Below are positions 1 through 7,827 of a stretch of 64,000 nucleotides of DNA, one piece after another. A program made the position numbers and the translations under genes. Source of the stretch: CAZICM01 sp964537685 (GTDB lineage: Bacteria > Myxococcota_A > Polyangia > Polyangiales > Polyangiaceae). Positions within the stretch are counted from its first letter, which is position 1, and each line of letters opens with the position of its first letter. The notes beneath the pieces were generated by a model that saw nothing but the letters and a program-made list of their open reading frames with translations, ran no database searches and was not told the origin of the DNA. The stretch lies in NCBI GenBank assembly GCA_964537685.1, contig CAZICM010000006.1, forward strand, positions 1 through 64,000, given 5' to 3'.

Positions 1-166
1 TTTATCGGCGAACTCGCATGATTGGCGGGGCGCGTTTAGGCATGGGACGGTGGCTTTTGTGCTGACGGTGCTGGCCGTTGTCACGACGGGTAAAGGGCTA
101 TCGGGCGCGCTGAAGAAAGGAAGCGCGGGCAACGGCGCGGCCCACGCGGGAGCGGCGGAGGAAGCA
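1..166 (+). repeat. Toxin-tail repeat, copy 1
   Basis: Nearly identical at DNA level to 1077-1242 (offset 1076). Differences are scattered single bases, such as gggacggt versus ggaacggt and acgacggg versus acaatggg. It encodes the shared tail that precedes each toxin tip. Homology of this length is enough for recombination between cassettes. Confidence 0.9.
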
Positions 167-490
167 GCAACGCAGAAAGCTGTACCGAATCCACATGGCA
201 AACTGGGCGGACCGGCGCATAGGGCGAAGGTCGCCGAAGTAGCTGCGGATGTGAAAAAGCGGGGGCTCGACGTGGCGACGGAACATGGCATAGAAACACC
301 GGGAGGTCACAAACCAAAACGATATGTAGATGTGGTTGGAATTGATGAGTCATCAGGTAAAATTGTTGAAATGCATCAGATAGGGCGTCAAACCAAAGGA
401 GGCCGACCGGTTTCCCGTGAAGTGCGCGCGATGGATGACATTGAAGCAGCAGAGGGCAAACGCCCAATATTTCACCCTTACAACAAATGA
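2..490 (+). CDS. Polymorphic toxin C-terminal tip (partial), PD-(D/E)XK nuclease-like
   Basis: The reading frame is open to the left window edge, so this is the 3' part of a larger gene. The GTG at 50 is only an internal codon: residues before it (LSANSHDWRGAFRHGT) match the second copy of the tail at 1077-1242. The shared tail contains a hydrophobic stretch and a Gly/Ala-rich linker ending AAHAGAAEEA. After it the sequence becomes unique: GGPAHRAKVAEVAADV, then KRYVDVVGID, IVEMHQIGRQT and a conserved end IFHPYN. The D...E/QxGRxT arrangement fits a PD-(D/E)XK-type nuclease tip seen at the end of RHS-like toxins; that assignment is from memory of the family. It is followed 9 bp later by a likely immunity gene. 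Expected role: toxic effector domain delivered to competing bacteria. Confidence 0.7.
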   Translation, partial: LSANSHDWRGAFRHGTVAFVLTVLAVVTTGKGLSGALKKGSAGNGAAHAGAAEEAATQKAVPNPHGKLGGPAHRAKVAEVAADVKKRGLDVATEHGIETPGGHKPKRYVDVVGIDESSGKIVEMHQIGRQTKGGRPVSREVRAMDDIEAAEGKRPIFHPYNK

Positions 491-499
491 AAGGTCATT

Positions 500-1012
500 A
501 TGAGTCATCAGGTAAACTATTTTCTAACGCTGTCTGATTTTCAAGCCGTTTTTGAACGGATCAAGAAAGCCGGGCCGGTTCTTGTTCTGAGTTCGAGATC
601 ACCGAGTTCATCACCCTTGGTTGTTACTGAACAGGATTTGATGGGCGGGACAAGATCGTTATTCTTTAAACTCGTTCGTCCTGAGGATTTGCCATTGGTT
701 ATCACCGAACATGTCCCAACGCAAGGATACTGGGTTGTGGATGAGCAGAAGTCGCCCGTAATTGAGTTCGGTCGCTGCTATTTCGACGATAAGATCCTCC
801 GCCGCAACCGGCTATACTATACCGACGGTGATTACGATGCAACCGGCGCATGGATCGAAAAGAGCGATGAGTTTAAGACATGGGCCAAGGCCGTCTTTCG
901 GGCGACCAAGAAAGGATTGACCTGTCTCAAGCATGTCTATTCAGGATGGTATATCGGCTCCGAAGCCCAGCAATGGGTGGAAACGCGAGGAATTAAGCTT
1001 GTTCAAATGTGA
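500..1012 (+). CDS. Putative immunity protein for the preceding toxin tip
   Basis: A 170-residue soluble protein with no signal peptide, starting ATG 9 bp after the toxin stop; GAAAGG upstream is a plausible ribosome binding site. Its C-terminal half, CYFDDKILRRNRLYY...WIEKSDEFKTWAK...YIGSEAQQW, resembles cytoplasmic proteins that often follow RHS-type toxin tips. Position is the main argument for an immunity role: toxin tips are normally followed by the gene that neutralises them. The final TGA overlaps the GTG of the next cassette by 4 bp. No enzymatic motif is visible. Confidence 0.6.
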   Translation: MSHQVNYFLTLSDFQAVFERIKKAGPVLVLSSRSPSSSPLVVTEQDLMGGTRSLFFKLVRPEDLPLVITEHVPTQGYWVVDEQKSPVIEFGRCYFDDKILRRNRLYYTDGDYDATGAWIEKSDEFKTWAKAVFRATKKGLTCLKHVYSGWYIGSEAQQWVETRGIKLVQM

Positions 1013-1548
1013 TAGGCATATTTAATCGGCGCTTTAATCCGCTGTATGCCATCGGCGAGCGGGCATTCTATGCCCATTTATCGGCGAACTCGCATGATTG
1101 GCGGGGCGCGTTTAGGCATGGAACGGTGGCTGTTGTGTTGACGGTGCTGGCCGTTGTCACAATGGGTAAAGGGCTATCGGGCGCGCTGAAGAAAGGGAGT
1201 GCGGGGAATGGAGCGGCCCATGCGGGAGCGGCGGAGGAGGCGGGAGCAAAACCTCAAACGACTCTGTCTCTTGGACCTAGTGCGGCTGAATCCATTCCCG
1301 CACGTGGACCAACCCGAAAATTTACAGCCGCTGAACGCAGCAAGATCAATGAAATTGGCCGTACTCAAGGATGCCATACCTGCGGTACTCAAAATCCAAA
1401 TACGTCATCAGGAAATTTCATCCCCGACCATCAGCCGCCAAACGCACTCGCCACTCCAGGCGAAGCTCAGCGATTGTTTCCTCATTGCAAGAACTGTAGT
1501 GTGAGACAAGGCGGCGAAGTTTCTGTAATAAAGCGGAGCATGCCATGA
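1009..1548 (+). CDS. Orphan polymorphic toxin cassette, HNH/zinc-type nuclease tip
   Basis: The GTG start lies inside the previous stop (GTGA overlap) and has no obvious ribosome binding site. The first ~75 residues repeat the tail of the first toxin (FNRRFNPLYAIGERAFYAHL, then HDWRGAFRHGTVAVV and GKGLSGALKK). From about residue 85 the protein is unrelated to the first copy. It carries HTCG, an IPDHQPP motif and PHCKNC, so two Cys pairs bracket a DHQPP core. This is the signature of an HNH/Zn-binding nuclease tip common in RHS toxins (family knowledge). It is best read as a silent cassette that can recombine into the upstream full-length toxin through the shared tail. It could also be expressed by translational coupling. 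Confidence 0.7.
   Translation: MIGIFNRRFNPLYAIGERAFYAHLSANSHDWRGAFRHGTVAVVLTVLAVVTMGKGLSGALKKGSAGNGAAHAGAAEEAGAKPQTTLSLGPSAAESIPARGPTRKFTAAERSKINEIGRTQGCHTCGTQNPNTSSGNFIPDHQPPNALATPGEAQRLFPHCKNCSVRQGGEVSVIKRSMP
1077..1242 (+). repeat. Toxin-tail repeat, copy 2
   Basis: Second copy of the segment at 1-166. Homology ends right after the gcggaggagg sequence encoding AAEEA, exactly where the unique toxin tips begin. A third, clearly diverged copy lies at about 2221-2434. Confidence 0.9.
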
Positions 1549-2174
1549 AGATAATTCAACAAGAGAGGCACCTCGAAACACGAGGACTCTCAAAGCTCGG
1601 CAGGAATGAGCTGCGTCTTGAATTTGGCCCGACTAGTTCTCTCGCTGGGCTCCGCGATGTACTAGAGTTTTTATTTAACTATCTCTCAGTCCCGGAAACA
1701 GATTTTAAAAACGGACAAACAATCCAATATGGCTATTGGATTCTTATGCTGAAAGAGGAGGCCGATTTTTATTCTGTCTATGAATTTGAACCAGAGTCAA
1801 TAGTTCAATGGGTTCCTGGAGCAGATAGAGCCGCATCTTATTGGGAAACACAGCAAAAATGCTGCGATGAACATAATAGCAAATTCCGTCCTCCAATCAT
1901 GACTGCCATGGCAGCGATCAGCGATGGAGTTGACCAGGGATTACCTGTTGAGGGGATTAGGTATAACGCTCCATTTCCAATGTCTGGCTGGTATTTCACC
2001 ACGAAGGATTTCGATGGGAACATTGCTTCGTTGCGCATTATACATCTCTATCACTTAGCCTTAAAACGTCCTGAGTTAATTAAGTATCTTGCCCTGGAGC
2101 CAGGTTATCATTTCGATCAATCTCAATCTGATATAGCTAGTTATTCCCTTGAGGTAGCAAATGGGAATGATTGA
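1545..2174 (+). CDS. Putative immunity protein for the HNH-type tip
   Basis: A 209-residue protein whose ATG overlaps the toxin stop (ATGA). It is soluble and acidic, and its C-terminal part SGWYFTTKDFDGNIASL...HLYHLALKRPELIKYLALEPGYHF looks like an Imm33/DUF2185-like immunity fold. That family name is tentative. Tight coupling to an HNH-type toxin tip and absence of a signal sequence support a cytoplasmic immunity role. The 3' end overlaps the next cassette by 4 bp (TTGA). Confidence 0.55.
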   Translation: MKIIQQERHLETRGLSKLGRNELRLEFGPTSSLAGLRDVLEFLFNYLSVPETDFKNGQTIQYGYWILMLKEEADFYSVYEFEPESIVQWVPGADRAASYWETQQKCCDEHNSKFRPPIMTAMAAISDGVDQGLPVEGIRYNAPFPMSGWYFTTKDFDGNIASLRIIHLYHLALKRPELIKYLALEPGYHFDQSQSDIASYSLEVANGND

Positions 2175-2464
2175 ATTGTGTGCTTGGTTTTTGGGCCGGG
2201 TTTTTTGATACAGCCGTCGATATCTTCAATCAGAACTACAATCCGCTCTATGCGGCGGGGGAGCATGGGTATTATGCCTATAACAGCAAGAAGGCGCATG
2301 ATTGGCGGGGGATGTTTAGGCATGGAACCATAGCGGTTATTATAGGTGTTTTAACCGTTGTAACGACCGCGAAGGGTGTAGCGGGAGCGGCAAAGAAAGG
2401 AACTGGAGCGCCTGGGATTGGAGCGGCGGAGGAGGTCAGGGCCTCGAAAAAGTGCCCCTCATAA
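2171..2464 (+). pseudogene. Toxin cassette stub: shared tail without a toxin domain
   Basis: From TTG at 2171 the frame encodes a third, more diverged copy of the tail: FNQNYNPLYAAGEHGYYAY, HDWRGMFRHGTIAVI, a hydrophobic segment and GAAEE. It then stops after only nine further residues (ending KKCPS). There is no toxin domain and no immunity gene behind it; the next gene begins about 65 bp later and belongs to an unrelated family. The simplest reading is a remnant marking the end of the toxin locus, left by recombination or deletion. It may still serve as a recombination target. Confidence 0.65.
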
Positions 2465-2528
2465 AAAAACGCCGCTTCCCCCAACAAAACCTCTTGCTCT
2501 CCCCAACCCCTTCGCATACCTTCCCACC

Positions 2529-3333
2529 ATGAGCAACCAGGAACTTCTCGAACCCATTGACCCATCCCTCTATACCCGCCCTCCCATCATGAGCCTCGAA
2601 GCAGGTATCGCCCTCGCTAGGGCTCTGGTCAGCGCTTGCCCCCCTTCCGCTCCATCGTCCGTCAAGAAATCGGCCAAAAAATTAAATGCCGCCTCCGATA
2701 AAGCTCAGCTCGCCCTCGCCAAACGCCAGAAAATAATCGGCCAAATCCCTGAAGAAGCCTCCCGCATTATCGATCAAGACGGCGATAATTCCTGGGGCGC
2801 TCTCAGGGGACGCCTCTATCACTTTTCCTTGCTCCCTAAGAATGAATACCCCGATGCTTCCCGCGCCGCCGAATTGGTTTCTTCGCTCTTTGGCGATGAT
2901 GGGCTCTCTTTTTTTAAAGGAAAAATATCCCGTCCAGTGGGCCGTCGCCGATACCATCCTCAAGCGTGTCGACGATGAACAGCTTTATAATGATATCAAT
3001 CGCATCGCAGGCTCCGAGTTCCTCGAAAATGTCCGCAAGCGCCATCTGGAATATGGTGCCATGGTCCAGCGACTTTTGACCAAGGGCTCCGGCGAATCCG
3101 TAAACCTAAGCCATGAGGTGCATGCCTTGGGACGCGCTATCGTGGCTTATGCCACCCAAATCTGTGCCTCCGCCGATGATGATGATTCCAGTCCAGAGAT
3201 GATTTTAATGGCCAGAAGCGCCCTCAAGCCTTTGGATAACTTCCGCGATCAGGTGGCAAGCCGGGTAAACCCTTCCGCTCCAGTCCAGGAACCCAGCCCA
3301 ACCCCTTCCACCGAGCCGGCCGAAGTGAAATAG
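2529..3333 (+). pseudogene. Hypothetical helical protein, split by a +1 frameshift at a T7 run
   Basis: Two overlapping frames together give one protein of about 267 residues. The first part runs from ATG 2529 (SNQELLEPIDPSLYTRPP) to FGDDGLSF. The second continues in the next frame as LKEKYPVQWAVADTILKRVD through a Pro-rich end. The switch falls on seven consecutive T residues at 2909-2915; removing one T restores a continuous frame. Without the shift the first frame stops at 2978. The protein is helical and soluble, with no signal peptide. It resembles, from memory, a family of uncharacterised proteins widespread in Polyangia; no function is known to me. It could be a true pseudogene, a sequencing error in a homopolymer, or a site of slippage. 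Confidence 0.65.
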
Positions 3334-3592
3334 CCTTCCTAAAGAAGTGCATGTCTGCTCCATCGAGGTCCAAGAACCTTGGCCAACTGGTTTAAACCGT
3401 ATGGCGCCGCATTCGGGGACCTTCCTAAAGACGTGTTCATCCACTGCTTGAAGGTCCAAAAAGCTTGGGCAAGGGCTTGAAAGGGCATCCCCGAAGTCCC
3501 CAAACCTTCGCCTCCCGCCCGCGACGCTTTTTGAATCGCCTTTCAATAAAGTTTGTATCCAAAAATCAAAACAGATATGCTCGCCGCCCTCT
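3334..3592. other. Intergenic region with an imperfect direct repeat
   Basis: This 259-bp gap has no gene. It holds two imperfect copies of a ~65-bp segment, both opening CCTTCCTAAAGA: one from about 3335, the other from about 3421. Each also contains GAGGTCCAAGAACCTTGG or a close variant (GAAGGTCCAAAAAGCTTGG). Neither copy forms an obvious terminator hairpin. The region probably carries the promoter of the 3593 operon, but no clear -35/-10 pair is visible. Confidence 0.5.
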
Positions 3593-4423
3593 ATGGCCTC
3601 CGTTCCCGCTCCGGCCGCCGCGCATCCGCCTAAACAGCCCTTTTCTGTCTTTGCCTCGCGTTTGCGCGATCTTCTGTCCACCATCGAGTCCACCGCGCTG
3701 CTCTCCGAGGCTCAGGCCCGTGTGCGGGGCTTGGGTGAGCATCTCCGTTTCGCTTGTCTTTCGCTGCCTTGTTCCGAGGCGCTGGTCGCTCTCGAGTTGT
3801 CTGCGCTGGGCCGTTTGAGTGTGCCCGTTGTCGCGGGGGCCGATGCTTATCGCGTGACCGATGTGCATTTTCAGCCCGCAGGGACGCCTTTCGCTTATTT
3901 GTTGAGCGGTGGCGGTGGTTATGCGGCCGAACTCGCGCCCGACGATTTAATGCTGGAAATGCTGTTGCCCGCGCTGTCCGCGCCTCCTAAACACGGTATT
4001 TTTGTGCCGATTCGCGTCGGCGATACAACCGTGGGCGGGGCCGCGCTCTTGTCCCACGATGAGCCTTTTCCCGAAAAAACACTGGATATGGCCGAGAGGC
4101 TCGCCGAAGTCCTGGGCTTGACCGTGGAATCGTTTCGTACCGAACGGGTGCTGTTTGAGATGTTTGCCCGCGCATTGCCCGATCTATTGGCCGATGGCGC
4201 GCTTACCTCGCTTCGCCCTTCGCTTCAGCGCTTTGTGCATACGCTCCGGGTGACGCCCGCTTATCAGCGCAGGCTTTCGCTCGCGCTCGCGCTGGCTAAG
4301 GTCGCCGATAAAGGCGATGCCGAAACCGAGCTCGCTGTCGATATACTCAATCGTATTGCCGATTATGCCAAGCGTTTTGAAGGCGATGCCAATGCCGACA
4401 CCAGCTTGGGTGAGTTCGCATGA
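3593..4423 (+). CDS. GAF-like domain protein
   Basis: A 276-residue soluble protein. The middle (roughly residues 85-190) reads like a GAF fold: HGIFVPIRVGDTTVGGAALL followed by DMAERLAEVLGL, the usual strand-turn-strand and closing helix. It is flanked by helical segments. It has no output domain, so a regulatory or adaptor role is inferred. It is the first gene of a tight cluster: the subtilase start is 13 bp after its stop. The start is the first ATG in frame; no strong ribosome binding site precedes it. The GAF call is by pattern only. Confidence 0.55.
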   Translation: MASVPAPAAAHPPKQPFSVFASRLRDLLSTIESTALLSEAQARVRGLGEHLRFACLSLPCSEALVALELSALGRLSVPVVAGADAYRVTDVHFQPAGTPFAYLLSGGGGYAAELAPDDLMLEMLLPALSAPPKHGIFVPIRVGDTTVGGAALLSHDEPFPEKTLDMAERLAEVLGLTVESFRTERVLFEMFARALPDLLADGALTSLRPSLQRFVHTLRVTPAYQRRLSLALALAKVADKGDAETELAVDILNRIADYAKRFEGDANADTSLGEFA

Positions 4424-4436
4424 AGGGTGATGCTCG

Positions 4437-5273
4437 ATGAATGAGCTTCCGCTTTCAAGCGGGCCGAGAACGCATCGCCCGAGCGAGCCGCCGCGTATGC
4501 CCGCAATGACGCTTTCAGGCGATGGGGTGCGCATCGCGATTATCGATTCGGGGGTGGATGCGGCCCATCCTTGGCTTTCCGCCGCGAATCTAAAGCATGT
4601 CGCTATCGAGAAAGAAGGCGAATCGTTTAAGATTGTGCCTTCCAATGGAGGCGATTTAAGCGGTCATGGAACGGCTTGCGCGGGTATTATTCATCGAATG
4701 GTGCCCGCTTCCGAGCTGACCAGTGTGTGCGCGCTGGGTCCCGATGGGCGCTGTCCGCGCGAGGGTTTAATCGCGGCGCTCCGTTATTGTGTGCGGGAGC
4801 GCTTTTCGGTTGTGAATTTAAGCTTGGGCATCGATATCCCAAGAGGCGCGCCTTTAAGGCCAACCGATTATAAATCGCTGGTCGATCTCTATGAAATTGC
4901 CGATGCTGCCTATACCGCTCAAGTGGTGCTCGTGGCGGCAGGACCCAATGCGGCAGGATTTAGAACCTATCCAGGCAGATTTAAATCGTTAATCGGTGTG
5001 GGGCGGGGAAGCTTCGACGATCCTGAAGGATTGAAGAGCCACATTACCATTGATTACGAAATTATTGCTCCTGGCAATGATGTGCTCGCGCCCGCGCTGG
5101 GAGGCGGTGAACGCCGCTGGACCGGAACTTCGTTTGCAACGCCCGCCGTGACCGCGCATGTGGCCCGTATTCGCGCGGCGCGTCCCGATCTCACCATTGA
5201 ATCGGTCAAGGCTGCTCTTCACGAGCTCGCCGCTGCCCGTTTAGCACCAAAGAATGCCGATGCTGCCTCTTGA
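4437..5273 (+). CDS. Compact S8-family serine peptidase (subtilase), apparently cytoplasmic
   Basis: The complete subtilase triad is visible in 278 residues: Asp in IAIIDSGVDAAHPW, His in SGHGTACAGI, and Ser in GTSFATPAV. The oxyanion Asn is likely in the AAGPNAAG segment. There is no signal peptide, propeptide or extra C-terminal domain, so it is close to a bare catalytic domain. This is unusual, since most subtilases are secreted zymogens. It sits between a GAF-like protein and a TPR protein and overlaps the TPR gene by 20 bp, which argues for translational coupling and an intracellular task such as cleavage of a partner in the same operon (inference). Confidence 0.85.
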   Translation: MNELPLSSGPRTHRPSEPPRMPAMTLSGDGVRIAIIDSGVDAAHPWLSAANLKHVAIEKEGESFKIVPSNGGDLSGHGTACAGIIHRMVPASELTSVCALGPDGRCPREGLIAALRYCVRERFSVVNLSLGIDIPRGAPLRPTDYKSLVDLYEIADAAYTAQVVLVAAGPNAAGFRTYPGRFKSLIGVGRGSFDDPEGLKSHITIDYEIIAPGNDVLAPALGGGERRWTGTSFATPAVTAHVARIRAARPDLTIESVKAALHELAAARLAPKNADAAS

Positions 5274-7080
5274 TCCGCTTTCGTCTCATTCGCCTATCTT
5301 CCGACTGCTCAAGCGGGCCGCCGCTTCCGATGTGCGCGCGGAGCTCGATCGGCTGTCGTCGCTGCCGCCGCTGAATCCGCTTGAAGAAGCTTCGCTTCGC
5401 TTTGCCCATGGTGTGCTGGGTTTGCGCGAGGGCGAGCTCGATCAGGCGCATACGGCTTTAAATGAAGCGTTTGGTGCATTCGATCGCCTGGGCGAAAAAC
5501 AGGCGGCGCTGATGTGCCGCTGTGAGGCGCTGATGGCGACGATCCGGCGGGGGCCGCGTTCGGTGTATTCGGGCGCCGTGAATGAATTGGATGCGATTGA
5601 AAAGGGTGCCGGTGATGATATTCGCCTGAAGGTTGTGGCGATGCATTACGCGGCGACGGCGACGCGGATGTCGGGCGATGCGGTGGGTACGGAAAAGAGG
5701 CTGCTGCGCGCGCTTGCGGCATCCGAACATGTGCCCGACGAGCGGGCGAAAGTTCTCAATTCGATGGGGACGCTGTATGTGGTGATGGGCGTTTATGGAG
5801 CGGCCGAATCGCTGTTGTCGCATGCGGCGGAGCTGCATCATCAATTTGGCGATGCGGTGGGCGAGGCGATTGCCTATGGACAGCTTGGCGCCGCGGCGAT
5901 TGGCATGGGCGATTTGGAGCGGGCGAGGCTTTGCCTTCAAAAGCAAGAATGGCTGTGCTCGAGGGTGGGCGATGCGTATGGGCGGGCGAGGGCGCTCACA
6001 TTTTTGGCCGATGTGGCGCTGGATTTAGGCCGTCCCGATGATGCGCTGACGTATGCGGAAATGGCCCGGGGCGTTGCATCGTCGACGACGCCGCCTTTGC
6101 GGATATGGATTGCCTATGCGACGCGGGCCGCCGGAAGAGGCGCGAGCGATTTGGGTAAACACAATGCGCTGTCCGAATTGTTGAGCGCGCGGGAATTGTT
6201 TTCGGCCATTGGCAATCCTTTGGGAAGCGCTTTGTGTGAATGGGATTTGGCCCGTCATCACGAGCGGAGTAAAAAGACAATTGCATTGGATAAAGCTCCT
6301 AACAAATTGGAATCCAATGCAATGGATAGCCATGCTCAAGGTTCTTGGTTTAAAGCGGCGTGGTCGCTGGCGTCGCTGGGCTTGTCGGCGCGGGTGGCTC
6401 AATTGCTGAGCGATCAGCGGGGCATTCTCGAGGGAGGGCGGGGCGAGCAGGCGGGGCTGGAGCTCAATCCGCAGCATAGGGCGCGGGAACGCAGCATTGC
6501 GGCGCTTTGTCAACTGACGCCTCATTTATCGGCCGCGCATGAAGTGGAGCTAATTTACGGCGCGCCTGATGAGTTATCGGCGATTGCGTCGCGCCGCACG
6601 CATGCTCAGCGCAATCTGGCCAGGCTTGCGGCTTTGTGCATTGCGGAACGGGGGTTGTGGGCGGCATCGATTCACGTCCCTGAAAAAGGCCACAGTCTAA
6701 GGATTTTCCCGGGCGAGCGCGCATCGGCGGCGCTGATCGCATGTGTGCCGGGCGGAGAAAAATGCGGAACCTGTGTGGTATGGGCTTGGCCGATGTCGAC
6801 GAGCGTGGCCGAGGTGGGGCGCGATTTAGCATCGCTCCGGGGTTCGTTTGGAAGTGAAGCCAAGGCATTTGTATTTGCGGCGCCGTCGGCTCAAGTCTTG
6901 TCGCCTCCATTTGCGGGCGAATTAAAGCCTGAAATTGAAGAGCTGGATTTAGATCATGCGATTGCGGCGCTGCCGAAAATTGAAGCGGGCACCTTTATGC
7001 TCGATGCGAGCCTGGCTTGGCATTCGGATTTAGATGCTCCGCTGATGGAAGTGGGATTTTCGGTTCGGCGCCGCTGGTAG
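5254..7080 (+). CDS. TPR-repeat protein coupled to the subtilase
   Basis: A 608-residue soluble protein. Residues ~45-340 are TPR-type helical pairs: LEEASLRFAHGVLGLREGEL, AKVLNSMGTLYVVMGVYGAAE, AIAYGQLGAAAIGMGDLERA, ARALTFLADVALDLGRPDDAL. The C-terminal ~250 residues are not TPR-like and not recognised. The gene overlaps the 3' end of the subtilase by 20 bp and ends 9 bp before the reductase gene. TPRs normally hold protein partners, so this is probably the scaffold of the cluster, with the subtilase as client (inference). Confidence 0.7.
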   Translation: MPMLPLDPLSSHSPIFRLLKRAAASDVRAELDRLSSLPPLNPLEEASLRFAHGVLGLREGELDQAHTALNEAFGAFDRLGEKQAALMCRCEALMATIRRGPRSVYSGAVNELDAIEKGAGDDIRLKVVAMHYAATATRMSGDAVGTEKRLLRALAASEHVPDERAKVLNSMGTLYVVMGVYGAAESLLSHAAELHHQFGDAVGEAIAYGQLGAAAIGMGDLERARLCLQKQEWLCSRVGDAYGRARALTFLADVALDLGRPDDALTYAEMARGVASSTTPPLRIWIAYATRAAGRGASDLGKHNALSELLSARELFSAIGNPLGSALCEWDLARHHERSKKTIALDKAPNKLESNAMDSHAQGSWFKAAWSLASLGLSARVAQLLSDQRGILEGGRGEQAGLELNPQHRARERSIAALCQLTPHLSAAHEVELIYGAPDELSAIASRRTHAQRNLARLAALCIAERGLWAASIHVPEKGHSLRIFPGERASAALIACVPGGEKCGTCVVWAWPMSTSVAEVGRDLASLRGSFGSEAKAFVFAAPSAQVLSPPFAGELKPEIEELDLDHAIAALPKIEAGTFMLDASLAWHSDLDAPLMEVGFSVRRRW

Positions 7081-7089
7081 AGATGACAG

Positions 7090-7827
7090 ATGCCGCCTAT
7101 TGCTTCTGAAGCCTTTGATATCCGGCTGATCTCGGCATGTATGCTGAGCGAGAGCGTGCGCGGGCTGGTCTTTGAGCGCTGCGATGGGCGGCCGATGGAG
7201 TTTTTGCCCGGGCAATGGATAAATCTCGTTTTGCCTTTGCCTTCCGGTGAAATCAAGCGGGCATATTCGATTGCGTCGGCTCCGGGCGGGCGCTGTTTTG
7301 AGCTGGCCGTGACCTTGGTTCGGGGAGGTGCTGGATCGGCTTATTTGCACGCGATTTCTGAATCGGCGGTTCTTCGGGCCATTGGGCCTCAAGGTTTTTT
7401 TTATCGCGCTTCCGATGCGGATGAAGCGGCCTTTATGGTGGCGACGGGAACGGGGGTCACGCCTCTTCGGAGCATGATTCAAGCCGCTCTGGCCGCGGGC
7501 AGTTCAAACCCTCTATGGCTTCTCTTTGGCGCGCGCGTGCAAGGCGATAGGCTTTATCTCGACGAATTTGAACGTTATCAGAGGCAATACAATCATTTTA
7601 AGTATTTCGTTACGCTGTCGCGCCCTATTGAAGGGTGGACAGGGAAAACAGGCTATGTTCAAGAACATCTGCCGGCTTTGTTTTCTGATTTCGCATCCAA
7701 TTTAAAAGATAAACAAACCCATCTTTATGTATGCGGACTCGAACGCATGGTGAGCGCGGTGCGGACCATCGCAAAAGACATATTGGGCCTGGATAGAAAG
7801 CGTATTCACCACGAGCGTTATGATTGA
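7090..7827 (+). CDS. Ferredoxin--NADP reductase-type flavoprotein
   Basis: A 245-residue FAD/NAD(P)-binding oxidoreductase of the ferredoxin-NADP reductase superfamily. The FAD motif RAYSIAS lies near residue 57, the NAD(P)-binding GTGVTPLRS near 120, and the YVCGLERMV motif near 215. It ends IHHERYD, typical of bacterial FNRs. Expected reaction: electron transfer between NADPH and ferredoxin or flavodoxin. The start ATG is 9 bp after the TPR gene, and its stop overlaps the next gene. Electron partner and direction cannot be read from sequence. Confidence 0.88.
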   Translation: MPPIASEAFDIRLISACMLSESVRGLVFERCDGRPMEFLPGQWINLVLPLPSGEIKRAYSIASAPGGRCFELAVTLVRGGAGSAYLHAISESAVLRAIGPQGFFYRASDADEAAFMVATGTGVTPLRSMIQAALAAGSSNPLWLLFGARVQGDRLYLDEFERYQRQYNHFKYFVTLSRPIEGWTGKTGYVQEHLPALFSDFASNLKDKQTHLYVCGLERMVSAVRTIAKDILGLDRKRIHHERYD

